From: JAUREX01 sp044356825
GTDB lineage: Bacteria > Pseudomonadota > Alphaproteobacteria > Rhodobacterales > Rhodobacteraceae
Direction: 5' to 3'
Assembly: GCA_044356825.1 (NCBI GenBank)
Contig: JBIKVM010000025.1
Location: 1 to 21,484 of the forward strand
DNA: 21,484 bases
The notes below the pieces were generated by a model. The model had not been told where the DNA came from. It made no database searches and saw nothing but the letters and a program-made list of their open reading frames with translations. Position 1 is the stretch's first letter. Each line of letters begins with the position of its first letter. Shown piece by piece: positions 1 through 6,532 of the stretch. The position numbers and the translations under genes are program-made.

Positions 1-560
1 ACTGAACTGACCATCGCCGCCCCGATTCGCGCGCCGAAGATGCGGTCCATGTGCTCGGCGAGGTAGATGCGCAGCCAGGGGGTGAAGCGGTCGGGCCAGC
101 GCCGCACCTCGGCTGCCAGCGCATAGAGGTCGATCCAGCGCGTCTCAGCGACCTCGGCCGGATCGGGATCGAGCGCGAGCCCCCCCCGCGTCGTGTCGGC
201 GACGAAGACATCGACGAGCTCGTGCTCGACGAGTCCCCCGCCGACATCCGCGCGATACTCGACCTGCCCGGCAAAGGCCGGCGCAAGGCCGCGGATCCCG
301 AGTTCCTCGCGCAACCGGCGCACGGCGCAGGCGGCCGTGTCCTCCGACCAGCGCGGATGGGTGCAGCAGGTGTTGGCCCAGAGTCCGGGGGTGTGATACT
401 TGGTGGCTGCCCGGCGCTGGATCAGCACCTGCGTGCCCGCCATCACGAAGACCGAGACGGCGCGGTGGCGCAGCCCCTCGCGGTGGACGTGCATCTTCTC
501 GACCGGGGTGAGGACGCCGTCGACCCAGGCGGGGATCATGTTCTGAAGCGACTGGTTCAT
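1..560 (-). CDS. idi: Isopentenyl-diphosphate delta-isomerase type I (partial, C-terminus cut by window edge)
   Basis: Interconverts isopentenyl and dimethylallyl diphosphate in the cytoplasm, supplying prenyl units for bacteriochlorophyll tails and carotenoids. The translation reads MNQSLQNMIPAWVDG at the start and shows the type I (Nudix-fold) signature: metal-ligand histidines H26 and H32 (KMHVHREGLRHRAVSVF), the catalytic cysteine region ANTCCTHP (C66, H68), a Nudix-like helix (RREEL-type, about residues 80-88) and the acidic pair E112/E114 in VEHELVDVF. The ATG overlaps the bchP stop in an ATGA junction, so it is the last visible gene of the bchG operon and is probably translationally coupled. 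About 186 codons are present with no stop before position 1, slightly more than I recall for Rhodobacter Idi (about 176-177 residues), so only a short tail is likely missing. The identification rests on the conserved residues and on the known bchP-idi gene order. Confidence 0.95.
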   Translation of the reverse strand, partial: MNQSLQNMIPAWVDGVLTPVEKMHVHREGLRHRAVSVFVMAGTQVLIQRRAATKYHTPGLWANTCCTHPRWSEDTAACAVRRLREELGIRGLAPAFAGQVEYRADVGGGLVEHELVDVFVADTTRGGLALDPDPAEVAETRWIDLYALAAEVRRWPDRFTPWLRIYLAEHMDRIFGARIGAAMVSS

Positions 561-1744
561 GTGAATGCCGGGGGCACGAGGCGCAGCAGATGCGCGAGGT
601 TCTTGAGGCCGATGCGCAGATGCGCCATCGGCCGGGCACGGACGAGCTTCTTGTTCATGTAGGCCTCGAAGGTCAGGCGCTGCACGTCGATGTCGTGGCA
701 GAGGCTCACGAACCGCTCGCGCCGCTCGTCCGAGCGGTAATAGGCATCCTGCATCGAGCGCAGGACGCGAAAGACCATCTTGTGGTCCTTCATGAAGAGC
801 TTGCGCGCGAGCGCCAGATCGCGCGCCCGCCCCGAGGCGAGCGCCGCCTGCGCCGCCGTCGCGGCCACGCGCCCGCCCACCATCGCATAATAGATCCCCT
901 CGCCCGAGGAGGGCGCGACGACCCCCGCCGCATCGCCCGCGAGCACCACGTCGCGCCCGTTGTCCCAGCGCGAGAGCGGCGCGAGCGGGATGGGCGCGCC
1001 CTCGCGCCGGATCGTGGTGCAGCCCTCAAGCCCCGAGGCCGCGCGCAGCTCGGCGGTCGCGCGCTTGAGGTCGATGCCCTCGATCCCGGTGCCCATGCCG
1101 ACGCTCGCCTGCGCGCCGTGCGGAAAGACCCAGCCGTAGAAATCGGGGCTGATGCGCCCGTCATAGACGACATCGCAGCGCGTCGGGTCATAGCCCTCGG
1201 AGCGGCCGGCGGGCGCCGCGATGATCTCGTGATAGGCGATGACATAGGGGATCTCGCGTCCGCCCGGCACCTCGGCGCGGGCCACGGCCGAGCGCGCGCC
1301 GTCCGCCCCGATCACGAGGCGGGTCTTCGTCCAGACCTCGTTGCCCCCCGCCTTGTCGCGCCAGACGACATGGGTCGCGGCCCCGTCGCGCTCGATCCGC
1401 ACGAAGGTGCCGGTCAGGCGCGTGGCGCCGGCGCGCGCGGCACGCTCGCGCAGGTATTCGTCGAAATGCTCGCGGTCGACCATGCCGACAAAGCCGTTCT
1501 CGATCGGGATGTCGACGGCCCGGCCGGTGGGCGAGATCATCCGCGCGGTGCGGATGCGCGCCACGATCTGGTCGTCGGGGATCGCGAAATCGGCGATCAG
1601 GCGGGGCGGGATGGCGCCGCCGCAGGGCTTGATGCGCCCGGCGCGGTCGATCATCGCGACCCGCCGCCCGGCGCGCGCGAGATCCTCGGCCGCCGTCGCC
1701 CCCGACGGACCGCCCCCCACCACCACGACGTCGAAATCCTCCAT
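557..1744 (-). CDS. bchP: Geranylgeranyl diphosphate/geranylgeranyl-bacteriochlorophyll reductase
   Basis: Reduces the geranylgeranyl tail of bacteriochlorophyll a to phytyl in three steps, using NADPH and FAD at the membrane. The 395-residue product has an N-terminal FAD-binding motif (VVVVGGGPSG, residues 6-15), the PCGG motif (40-43), a GADGARS segment (146-152) and the second FAD motif GDAAGVVAPSSGEGI (270-284), which together are typical of the ChlP/BchP family. An upstream in-frame ATG would add 18 residues overlapping the previous gene. I chose the start at 1744 because the Rossmann fold begins right after it (MEDFDVVVVGG) and purine-rich sequence precedes it. It follows bch2 by 4 bases and overlaps idi by 4. 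Length and residues look intact. Confidence 0.96.
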   Translation of the reverse strand: MEDFDVVVVGGGPSGATAAEDLARAGRRVAMIDRAGRIKPCGGAIPPRLIADFAIPDDQIVARIRTARMISPTGRAVDIPIENGFVGMVDREHFDEYLRERAARAGATRLTGTFVRIERDGAATHVVWRDKAGGNEVWTKTRLVIGADGARSAVARAEVPGGREIPYVIAYHEIIAAPAGRSEGYDPTRCDVVYDGRISPDFYGWVFPHGAQASVGMGTGIEGIDLKRATAELRAASGLEGCTTIRREGAPIPLAPLSRWDNGRDVVLAGDAAGVVAPSSGEGIYYAMVGGRVAATAAQAALASGRARDLALARKLFMKDHKMVFRVLRSMQDAYYRSDERRERFVSLCHDIDVQRLTFEAYMNKKLVRARPMAHLRIGLKNLAHLLRLVPPAFT

Positions 1745-1748
1745 CGTC

Positions 1749-3038
1749 CTATTCCCCCGCAACCAGCGCCCCGGCGGGCCGCACGGCCCGGGCATCATCC
1801 ATGATCCGCAGCGCCATCAGCGCGGCTGCGGCGAAAAGTGCGGCCTCGATGAGGAAGACCGCGCCGAAGGCGTCCGCGTCGGGCAGCCGCAGGCGCATGA
1901 GATCCGCGGCCCCCGCCCCGGCGAGGCCGCCGAAACCCGCCGCGATCGCCTGCGCCGCGCCCCACAGCCCCATGCGCGTGCCCTCGCGTCCGCCGCGGCC
2001 GCGCCCCGCCAGCGCCATCATCGACCCGATCGCCGCGACCGCGAACATCCCGTTGAAAAGCCCGAGCGCCACCACCGCGGGCACGAGCGGCGCGCCCTCG
2101 ATCTGCCCCACCGCCATGAGCGCGCAGAGCGCCAGCGCCGATCCCGTGCAGCCCGCCACCACCCAGGCCCGCAGGCTGCCGAGCCCGAGCCCCGTTGCGG
2201 CGATGCCGACGATCAGCATCCCGACGAACACGCCCCCGTTCTGCGCCCCCGAGAGCGCGGTCGATTCCCCCGGCGTCATCCCGAAGACGAGGCCCGCATA
2301 GGGTTCGAGGATCAGCTCCTGCATGAAGAATGCGGTCATCGAGAGGAACACGAAAAAGGTGAAGGCGCGCGCGGCGGGTTCGGCCCAGATCTCGGCCAGC
2401 CCTTCGGCAAAGGGCACCGGCACCGGGTCGGGTTCGGGAGGGGCGAGGCCGCGCTCGATCCGCCAGACCGCGAGGATGGAAACCACAAGCGCCCCGCCCG
2501 ACACCGTGCCCACCACCGCGATGAGGCGCAGCGGCCCGTAGGGGTCGAGGAAGCTGCCCGCGACGCCCGCCGTCAGCGCGATGCCGAGGATCATCATGAG
2601 CCAGGTGATGGTCGCCGCCGCCGCGCGCCTGCGCGGATGCGTGGCCGAGGCGAGCAGCGCCAGCAGCGACGTCCCCCCCGCCCCGACGCCGAGCCCGATC
2701 AGCCCATAGGCCGCGACCGACAGCGCAAGGCCCGGCAGGAAGGCGCGCTCGATCAATATCACGCCCAGAGCCGCGGCCATCGCGCCCGCCGCCAGCATCG
2801 CCATGCCGCGGTGGATCCAGCGCGTCCGCGCCCCGCCGACATCCGAGCGGAACCCCCAGTGCGGGCGCGTCAGTTGCACGCCGTAGTGCAGCGCCACGAG
2901 GAACCCCGGCAGCACCGCCGGCAGCGCAAGCTCGACCACCATCAGGCGGTTCAGCGTCGAGGTCATCAGCACGACGATGGCCCCGATCGCCATCTGCACG
3001 AGGCCGAGCCGCACGATCTGGCCCCAGCCGAGCGTCAT
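1749..3038 (-). CDS. bch2: PucC/BCD-family MFS transporter-like protein (Bch2, ORF428 type)
   Basis: A 429-residue polytopic inner-membrane protein of the bacteriochlorophyll-delivery (BCD) branch of the major facilitator superfamily, related to PucC and LhaA. It has roughly a dozen hydrophobic segments. The early portion (MTLGWGQIVRLGLVQMAIG...STLNRLMVVELALPA) and the loop TRPHWGFRSDVGG match the family pattern, in which a Q-x-x-x-G-N/T-L-NRLM-type segment and a R-S-D-x-x-G motif recur. BCD proteins are thought to help deliver pigment to light-harvesting complexes, and the exact role of the bchG-linked member is not settled. Its position between bchG and bchP matches orf428/bch2 of Rhodobacter capsulatus. 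The start overlaps the bchG stop (ATGA), no strong ribosome binding site is visible, and translation is probably coupled. Confidence 0.9.
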   Translation of the reverse strand: MTLGWGQIVRLGLVQMAIGAIVVLMTSTLNRLMVVELALPAVLPGFLVALHYGVQLTRPHWGFRSDVGGARTRWIHRGMAMLAAGAMAAALGVILIERAFLPGLALSVAAYGLIGLGVGAGGTSLLALLASATHPRRRAAAATITWLMMILGIALTAGVAGSFLDPYGPLRLIAVVGTVSGGALVVSILAVWRIERGLAPPEPDPVPVPFAEGLAEIWAEPAARAFTFFVFLSMTAFFMQELILEPYAGLVFGMTPGESTALSGAQNGGVFVGMLIVGIAATGLGLGSLRAWVVAGCTGSALALCALMAVGQIEGAPLVPAVVALGLFNGMFAVAAIGSMMALAGRGRGGREGTRMGLWGAAQAIAAGFGGLAGAGAADLMRLRLPDADAFGAVFLIEAALFAAAALMALRIMDDARAVRPAGALVAGE

Positions 3039-3955
3039 GGCCGCACCGGCAGGCTGGCAAGGGCGAAGGCCGAAACCATCATCCCCGCGACATAAAGGAC
3101 GACGCCCGTGCCGTTGTACCAGGGCGCGCGGCCCCTGGGATCGCGCATCAGCACCCGCATCGCCGCGATCTGCGCCGCGATCAGCACCGCGACCGCGCCC
3201 GCGTGCAGGGGCCGGCCCCAGACGATCAGCATCGAGACGACCAGAAGCTGCGCGAGCACCATCACGATGCAGGCGATCTTGGCCGCGACCTCGGGCCCGA
3301 GCGTGACGGGCAGCGAGCGCACGCCATGCACGCGGTCGCCCTCGAGCGCCTTGAAATCATTGAGCGTCATGATCCCGTGCGCGCCGAAGGCATAGAGAGC
3401 GGCGGTCGCCACGACCTCGAAGCGGGGCGCGCCGGCGGCGACGACGGCCGCCCCCGTGAACCACGGCAACCCCTCGTAGCAGAGCCCGACGAGGCCCGGC
3501 CCCCACCAGCCCGAGCGCTTGAGCCGCACGGGCTCGGCCGAATAGGCCCAGGCGGCGATGACCGCGACGACCGTCGCGCCGAAGCCCCAGGGCCCGAGCA
3601 GCCACCCCACCCCGAGCGCCGCCCCCGACATCGCGAGCGCGATCCAAAGCCCCCAGCGCCCCGGCACCCGCCCCGAGGGGATCGGGCGGTGCGGTTCGTT
3701 CACCGCATCGACATGGCGGTCGCACCAGTCGTTCGCCGCCTGGCTCATGCCGCAGACGATCGGGCCCGCGAGCACGATGCCGAGCGCCACCATCGCGATC
3801 TGGCCCGCGTCCATCCCCGCCGCGAAGCCGCCCGCCGAGACGACGCCGCACAGATAGGCCCACATCGGCGGGAACCAGGTGATCGGCTTGAGCAGCACGA
3901 GCACCGCGCGCGCATCGGGCAGGGTCCGGGGGTGTAAGGCTGAACTGACACTCAT
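3035..3955 (-). CDS. bchG: Bacteriochlorophyll a synthase (geranylgeranyl/phytyl transferase)
   Basis: Esterifies bacteriochlorophyllide a with geranylgeranyl or phytyl diphosphate, in the cytoplasmic membrane. The 306-residue protein belongs to the UbiA prenyltransferase superfamily. The first Asp-rich motif is NDWCDRHVDAVNEPHR (residues 75-90) followed by PIPSGR; the second is NDFKALEGDR (199-208) followed by SLPVTLG. Eight or so transmembrane segments surround them. The start MSVSSALHPRTLP resembles the start I remember for Rhodobacter BchG, and the next Met is only at residue 31, inside the KPITWFPPMWAY block, so 3955 is the best start. No Shine-Dalgarno sequence precedes it, and the predicted transcription start lies on or beside the ATG, suggesting a leaderless message. 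It is the first gene of the four-gene operon. Confidence 0.97.
   Translation of the reverse strand: MSVSSALHPRTLPDARAVLVLLKPITWFPPMWAYLCGVVSAGGFAAGMDAGQIAMVALGIVLAGPIVCGMSQAANDWCDRHVDAVNEPHRPIPSGRVPGRWGLWIALAMSGAALGVGWLLGPWGFGATVVAVIAAWAYSAEPVRLKRSGWWGPGLVGLCYEGLPWFTGAAVVAAGAPRFEVVATAALYAFGAHGIMTLNDFKALEGDRVHGVRSLPVTLGPEVAAKIACIVMVLAQLLVVSMLIVWGRPLHAGAVAVLIAAQIAAMRVLMRDPRGRAPWYNGTGVVLYVAGMMVSAFALASLPVRP
3933..3950. promoter_or_regulatory. PpsR/CrtJ-type operator box, second copy inside the start of bchG
   Basis: TGTAAGGCTGAACTGACA also fits TGT-N12-ACA exactly. It covers about codons 2 to 8 of bchG and is separated from the other box by 6 bases (24 bases centre to centre). Paired boxes a few bases apart are known for cooperative PpsR/CrtJ binding, for example at bchC. 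The location inside the coding region is unusual, but the pairing supports function. Confidence 0.6.
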
Positions 3956-3956
3956 G

Positions 3957-3974
3957 TGTCAATCAAACACTACA
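3957..3974. promoter_or_regulatory. PpsR/CrtJ-type operator box, upstream copy
   Basis: The sequence TGTCAATCAAACACTACA matches TGT-N12-ACA, the established PpsR/CrtJ recognition palindrome of photosynthesis promoters in purple bacteria. It overlaps the predicted -10 box of bchG, a position suited to aerobic repression. A second box lies 6 bases away on the gene side. Confidence 0.7.
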
Positions 3975-3990
3975 ATTTCGCAGCGATCAA
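3962..3990 (-). promoter_or_regulatory. Candidate sigma-70-like promoter of the bchG operon
   Basis: On the minus strand TTGATC (3990-3985) and TTTGAT (3967-3962) are separated by 17 bases. Each matches four of six consensus positions. The first base of the bchG ATG (3955) lies 7 bases past the -10 box, at the expected transcription start, which fits the missing ribosome binding site. The sequence sits in an island noticeably richer in A and T than its surroundings. The -10 box lies inside a PpsR-type box. The promoter is inferred from pattern only. Confidence 0.55.
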
Positions 3991-4052
3991 GCGTCTCGAT
4001 CGTCGCAGCCACGGGTCGCGCCCGGGCATCGCCGCACCCTGGCCAGGCCGGC

Positions 4053-4068
4053 TGGCACGGATCTTGCG
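4053..4068 (+). promoter_or_regulatory. Sigma-54 promoter for the flgE-like gene
   Basis: The sequence TGGCACGGATCTTGCG agrees with the sigma-54 consensus (TGGCACG-N4-TTGC). The invariant GG (4054-4055) and GC (4066-4067) have the obligatory 10-base gap. The predicted transcription start is near 4079. Flagellar promoters of Rhodobacter are commonly sigma-54 dependent, in agreement with the gene that follows. No enhancer site for the activator was identified. Confidence 0.85.
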
Positions 4069-4104
4069 AGGGAGATGTTCGGGAATCCGCGTTTCGAGGT
4101 CAGC

Positions 4105-6093
4105 ATGTTCGCCAATGCCCTCTCGGGCCTCAATGTCGCGACGAAGAGCATCGGCGCGATCTCGCACAACATCGCCAACGCCGCCTCGGCGGGCTTCAAG
4201 GCCTCGACCGCGCGCTTTTCGGACGTGATGGCCAGCGCGAGCCCCGACCTCGTGCCCAAGGGCGCGGTCGGCAGCGGTGCGCGGCTTGCGGCCTCGACGG
4301 TCGATTTCACACAAGGCAACCTCAAGACCACGGGGCAGGCGCTCGACCTCGCGATCACGGGTCAGGGGATGTTCGTGAAGTTCGCGGGCGCCGATGAGGT
4401 CGATTTCGACGCCCCTGGCGCGGGCGATCTGTTCTTTACCCGCAACGGCTCGTTCAGCCTCGATCGCAACAACTACCTCGTGGACTCGGCTGGCCGGTTC
4501 GTCGCCTCGGCAGCGGGGCAGAAGGTGCAGATCCCCTCGGGCCTAGAAACCGAATTCGAAACCGACCTCTATGTGCCTCCGCCCGCCGCGGCGGCCGCCG
4601 GCCCGCTCAAGGTCTATCGCGACGCCGTGGCCGGAGCAGAGAGCCCCGAGGCGCAGGAGGCCGCGCTGATCGCGGCAGGGCTTGCGGCTGCGGACTTCAA
4701 GCGCGACTCCTCCCTGCCCGTCAGCGGCTCGACCCGCGAGGTGCGCGGCCGGCTCGTGCTGACGGACGCCGCCGCAGAACGGCTTGGCCTCGAGGACGGC
4801 GCATCGCGCGTGCTCGACCCCGACCGCTTCTCGCGCTTCGACATCGTCTCGGCCGGGACGGCAACCGACCTCTACGAGGCCGAGCGGGCGCGCATCCACG
4901 ACGAATTGGGGCTGGGCGGCCTCGAGCTCGACCTCGAAACATGGGAGCCCGCTCGCGCGGCCCATGCGGAGTTCCTGCGTGCCTCGGGCCCCGAGATCGA
5001 CACGCTCAATACCGCGCTCGGAAACGCGGGCATCGCCGACCGCATCGCGCGGCTCAAGGCCAACCTCGCGGTTCTGCCCGATACCGACCTGCGCCACCCG
5101 CGCGTCACAGAGCTGGTGGCGCAGGCCGATGCGCTCGCGCCCGGCAAGCTCGAATACGACACGACCAAGGCGCTGCTCGAGGCGGCGCGCGAAGACTACG
5201 AGGACCAGATCGCCGAGATCGACACCGACGCCCTGGCGGCCGGCTGGAACCTCGCGGGCCACAAGGTTGCGCTGCGTCTCGACGGGGCGCTCGGGTCGCG
5301 GCTGTCGCTCGACAAAGCGGCGGAGCCCGCGACCGAGGAGGGTGCGATCAGCTTCGCCGGCGGGCGCATCTGGAAGGGCTTCGGGACGGTCGCGGCCGAG
5401 ATCGGCCGGGTCGTCAAGGAGCAGCAGGTCCTGGGTGGCAGCCTGATCGAGGTTGCGCTGGGCTTCATCGCCCCCGCAGCCGACACCGACGCGCCCACCC
5501 CGCCCGAGGGGCAGGAGCCCGAACCGCTCGATCCGCGAATCACCGTCGATGACGTCAACAAGATACTCGACCTGGGGCGGATCTCGGTGTCACGGCTGAA
5601 GGCCGAGACCTTCGCGCCGCGGGATCTGACGCTGCGCGCCGACATCTTGCTGCCCGCGGGCGGCACGCTCGCGAGCCTCGCGACGAAGCCGGGCTTCGAC
5701 GAGACGGTCGAGGCCCCGCCCCGGCGCGACCTGCTGAGCGCGATCGAGGTCACGACCGACGGGCGGGTTTTCGCGACCTATGGCGGCGGCAGCGGCACAG
5801 CGTCACCCGAACCGGTCGGGCAACTCGCGGTCGCGTTCTTCCCGAACCCGGCGCTGCTCACGCAGGTGGGCGGCAGCGACTTTCGCCGCAGCCCCGCCTC
5901 GGGCCCGCCCGAGGTGCGCGCGCTGGGCGAGGCGGCAGGCACGCAGATCCGCGCGGGCGTGCTCGAGATGGCGAACGTGGATCTGACCGAGGAACTCGTG
6001 CAGATGCTGAAGTATCAGCAGATGTTCCAGAGCGCCTCGAAGGCCATGCAGACGGATGTCGATTCGGTCGCGAAGGTGATCGAGGTGCGCTGA
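4105..6093 (+). CDS. flgE: Flagellar hook protein FlgE-like, with enlarged central region
   Basis: Subunit of the extracellular flagellar hook, exported by the flagellar type III apparatus. The N-terminus (MFANALSGLNVATKSIGAIS, then HNIANAASAGFKAST) is the rod/hook N-terminal motif. The stretch ALDLAITGQGMFVKF near residue 80 and TRNGSFSLDRNNYLVD near 115 are typical of the D1 domain. The C-terminus carries GVLEMANVDLTEELVQML and ends in a helical D0 segment (residues 618-662). An ATG at 4075 in the same frame is rejected because it lies upstream of the sigma-54 transcription start predicted near 4079. The ATG at 4105 is preceded by GAGG at a spacing of 5. At 662 residues it is clearly longer than the roughly 400-430 of common FlgE. 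Residues about 155-545 are a variable middle, with charged, helix-rich sequence from about 255 to 450. No other flagellar gene is in view, so FlgE versus another hook/rod-family protein is inferred from both termini. Confidence 0.85.
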   Translation: MFANALSGLNVATKSIGAISHNIANAASAGFKASTARFSDVMASASPDLVPKGAVGSGARLAASTVDFTQGNLKTTGQALDLAITGQGMFVKFAGADEVDFDAPGAGDLFFTRNGSFSLDRNNYLVDSAGRFVASAAGQKVQIPSGLETEFETDLYVPPPAAAAAGPLKVYRDAVAGAESPEAQEAALIAAGLAAADFKRDSSLPVSGSTREVRGRLVLTDAAAERLGLEDGASRVLDPDRFSRFDIVSAGTATDLYEAERARIHDELGLGGLELDLETWEPARAAHAEFLRASGPEIDTLNTALGNAGIADRIARLKANLAVLPDTDLRHPRVTELVAQADALAPGKLEYDTTKALLEAAREDYEDQIAEIDTDALAAGWNLAGHKVALRLDGALGSRLSLDKAAEPATEEGAISFAGGRIWKGFGTVAAEIGRVVKEQQVLGGSLIEVALGFIAPAADTDAPTPPEGQEPEPLDPRITVDDVNKILDLGRISVSRLKAETFAPRDLTLRADILLPAGGTLASLATKPGFDETVEAPPRRDLLSAIEVTTDGRVFATYGGGSGTASPEPVGQLAVAFFPNPALLTQVGGSDFRRSPASGPPEVRALGEAAGTQIRAGVLEMANVDLTEELVQMLKYQQMFQSASKAMQTDVDSVAKVIEVR

Positions 6094-6094
6094 G

Positions 6095-6115
6095 GCGGCG
6101 TTGACTTCGCGCCGC
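6095..6115 (+). terminator. Weak hairpin just after the flgE stop
   Basis: GCGGCG (6095-6100) can pair with CGCCGC (6110-6115) across a 9-base loop directly after the stop codon. There is no T-run, and crcB starts only 20 bases further on, so it may be a weak or Rho-assisted terminator or simply chance in GC-rich DNA. Confidence 0.2.
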
Positions 6116-6135
6116 GCGCGGCCCATTGACGGGGC

Positions 6136-6531
6136 ATGCTCGCAACCCTTCTTCTTGTGGCGCTCGGCGGCGCGATCGGGTCGGTCCTGCGCTTCGGCGC
6201 GGGTCTGGCGGCGGCGCGGATGGGCGCGGCGGGCCTGCCCTGGGCGACTCTTGCGGTCAATGTCGCGGGGTCGTTCCTGATCGGGGTGGCCTTCGTGCTC
6301 CTGGCCGAGCGCGGGCACACCCGCGCCGCCGCCTTCGTCATGACCGGGCTTCTGGGCGGGTTCACGACCTTTTCGGCCTTCTCGCTCGAGACGCTCGCGC
6401 TCTGGTCGCGGGGGGCGGCGGGGGCGGCCGCGGCCTATGCGGGCGGCACCGTCGCGCTTTGCCTCGGGGCGGTGGCGGCGGGGGTGGCGCTCGCGCGCTG
6501 GATCGGGACGGGGTCGGGGGCGGGGGCCTGA
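6136..6531 (+). CDS. crcB: Fluoride ion exporter CrcB/Fluc
   Basis: A dual-topology fluoride channel subunit of the inner membrane that lowers cytoplasmic fluoride. The 131-residue protein has four hydrophobic segments and the family motifs GGAIGSVLRF (residues 11-20), NVAGSFLIG (about 42-50) and GLLGGFTTFSAFSLE (about 75-90), including the FTTFS stretch that contributes the fluoride-coordinating phenylalanines. GGGG lies close upstream of the ATG. No fluoride riboswitch fits in the 42-base gap before the gene. It ends 1 base before the pseudouridine synthase, so the two are co-transcribed. Confidence 0.95.
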   Translation: MLATLLLVALGGAIGSVLRFGAGLAAARMGAAGLPWATLAVNVAGSFLIGVAFVLLAERGHTRAAAFVMTGLLGGFTTFSAFSLETLALWSRGAAGAAAAYAGGTVALCLGAVAAGVALARWIGTGSGAGA

Positions 6532-6532
6532 G

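Noticed and set aside
590..1804. Long open frame (404 codons) antisense to bchP
   Set aside because: It is the shadow of a real GC-rich gene; the product is Arg/His/Asp-rich with no domain, and bchP is unmistakable.
1..3955. 10-base match CTGAACTGAC shared by the idi 3' end (2-11) and bchG 5' end (3940-3949)
   Set aside because: Short match within coding sequence; not enough to propose a repeat or recombination site.
4075..4104. Upstream ATG extending the flgE-like gene by 10 residues
   Set aside because: It lies before the predicted sigma-54 transcription start, has no properly spaced ribosome binding site, and the extension is not like hook proteins.
6094..6135. Possible fluoride riboswitch before crcB
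   Set aside because: The gap is only 42 bases and shows no pseudoknot-like arrangement.
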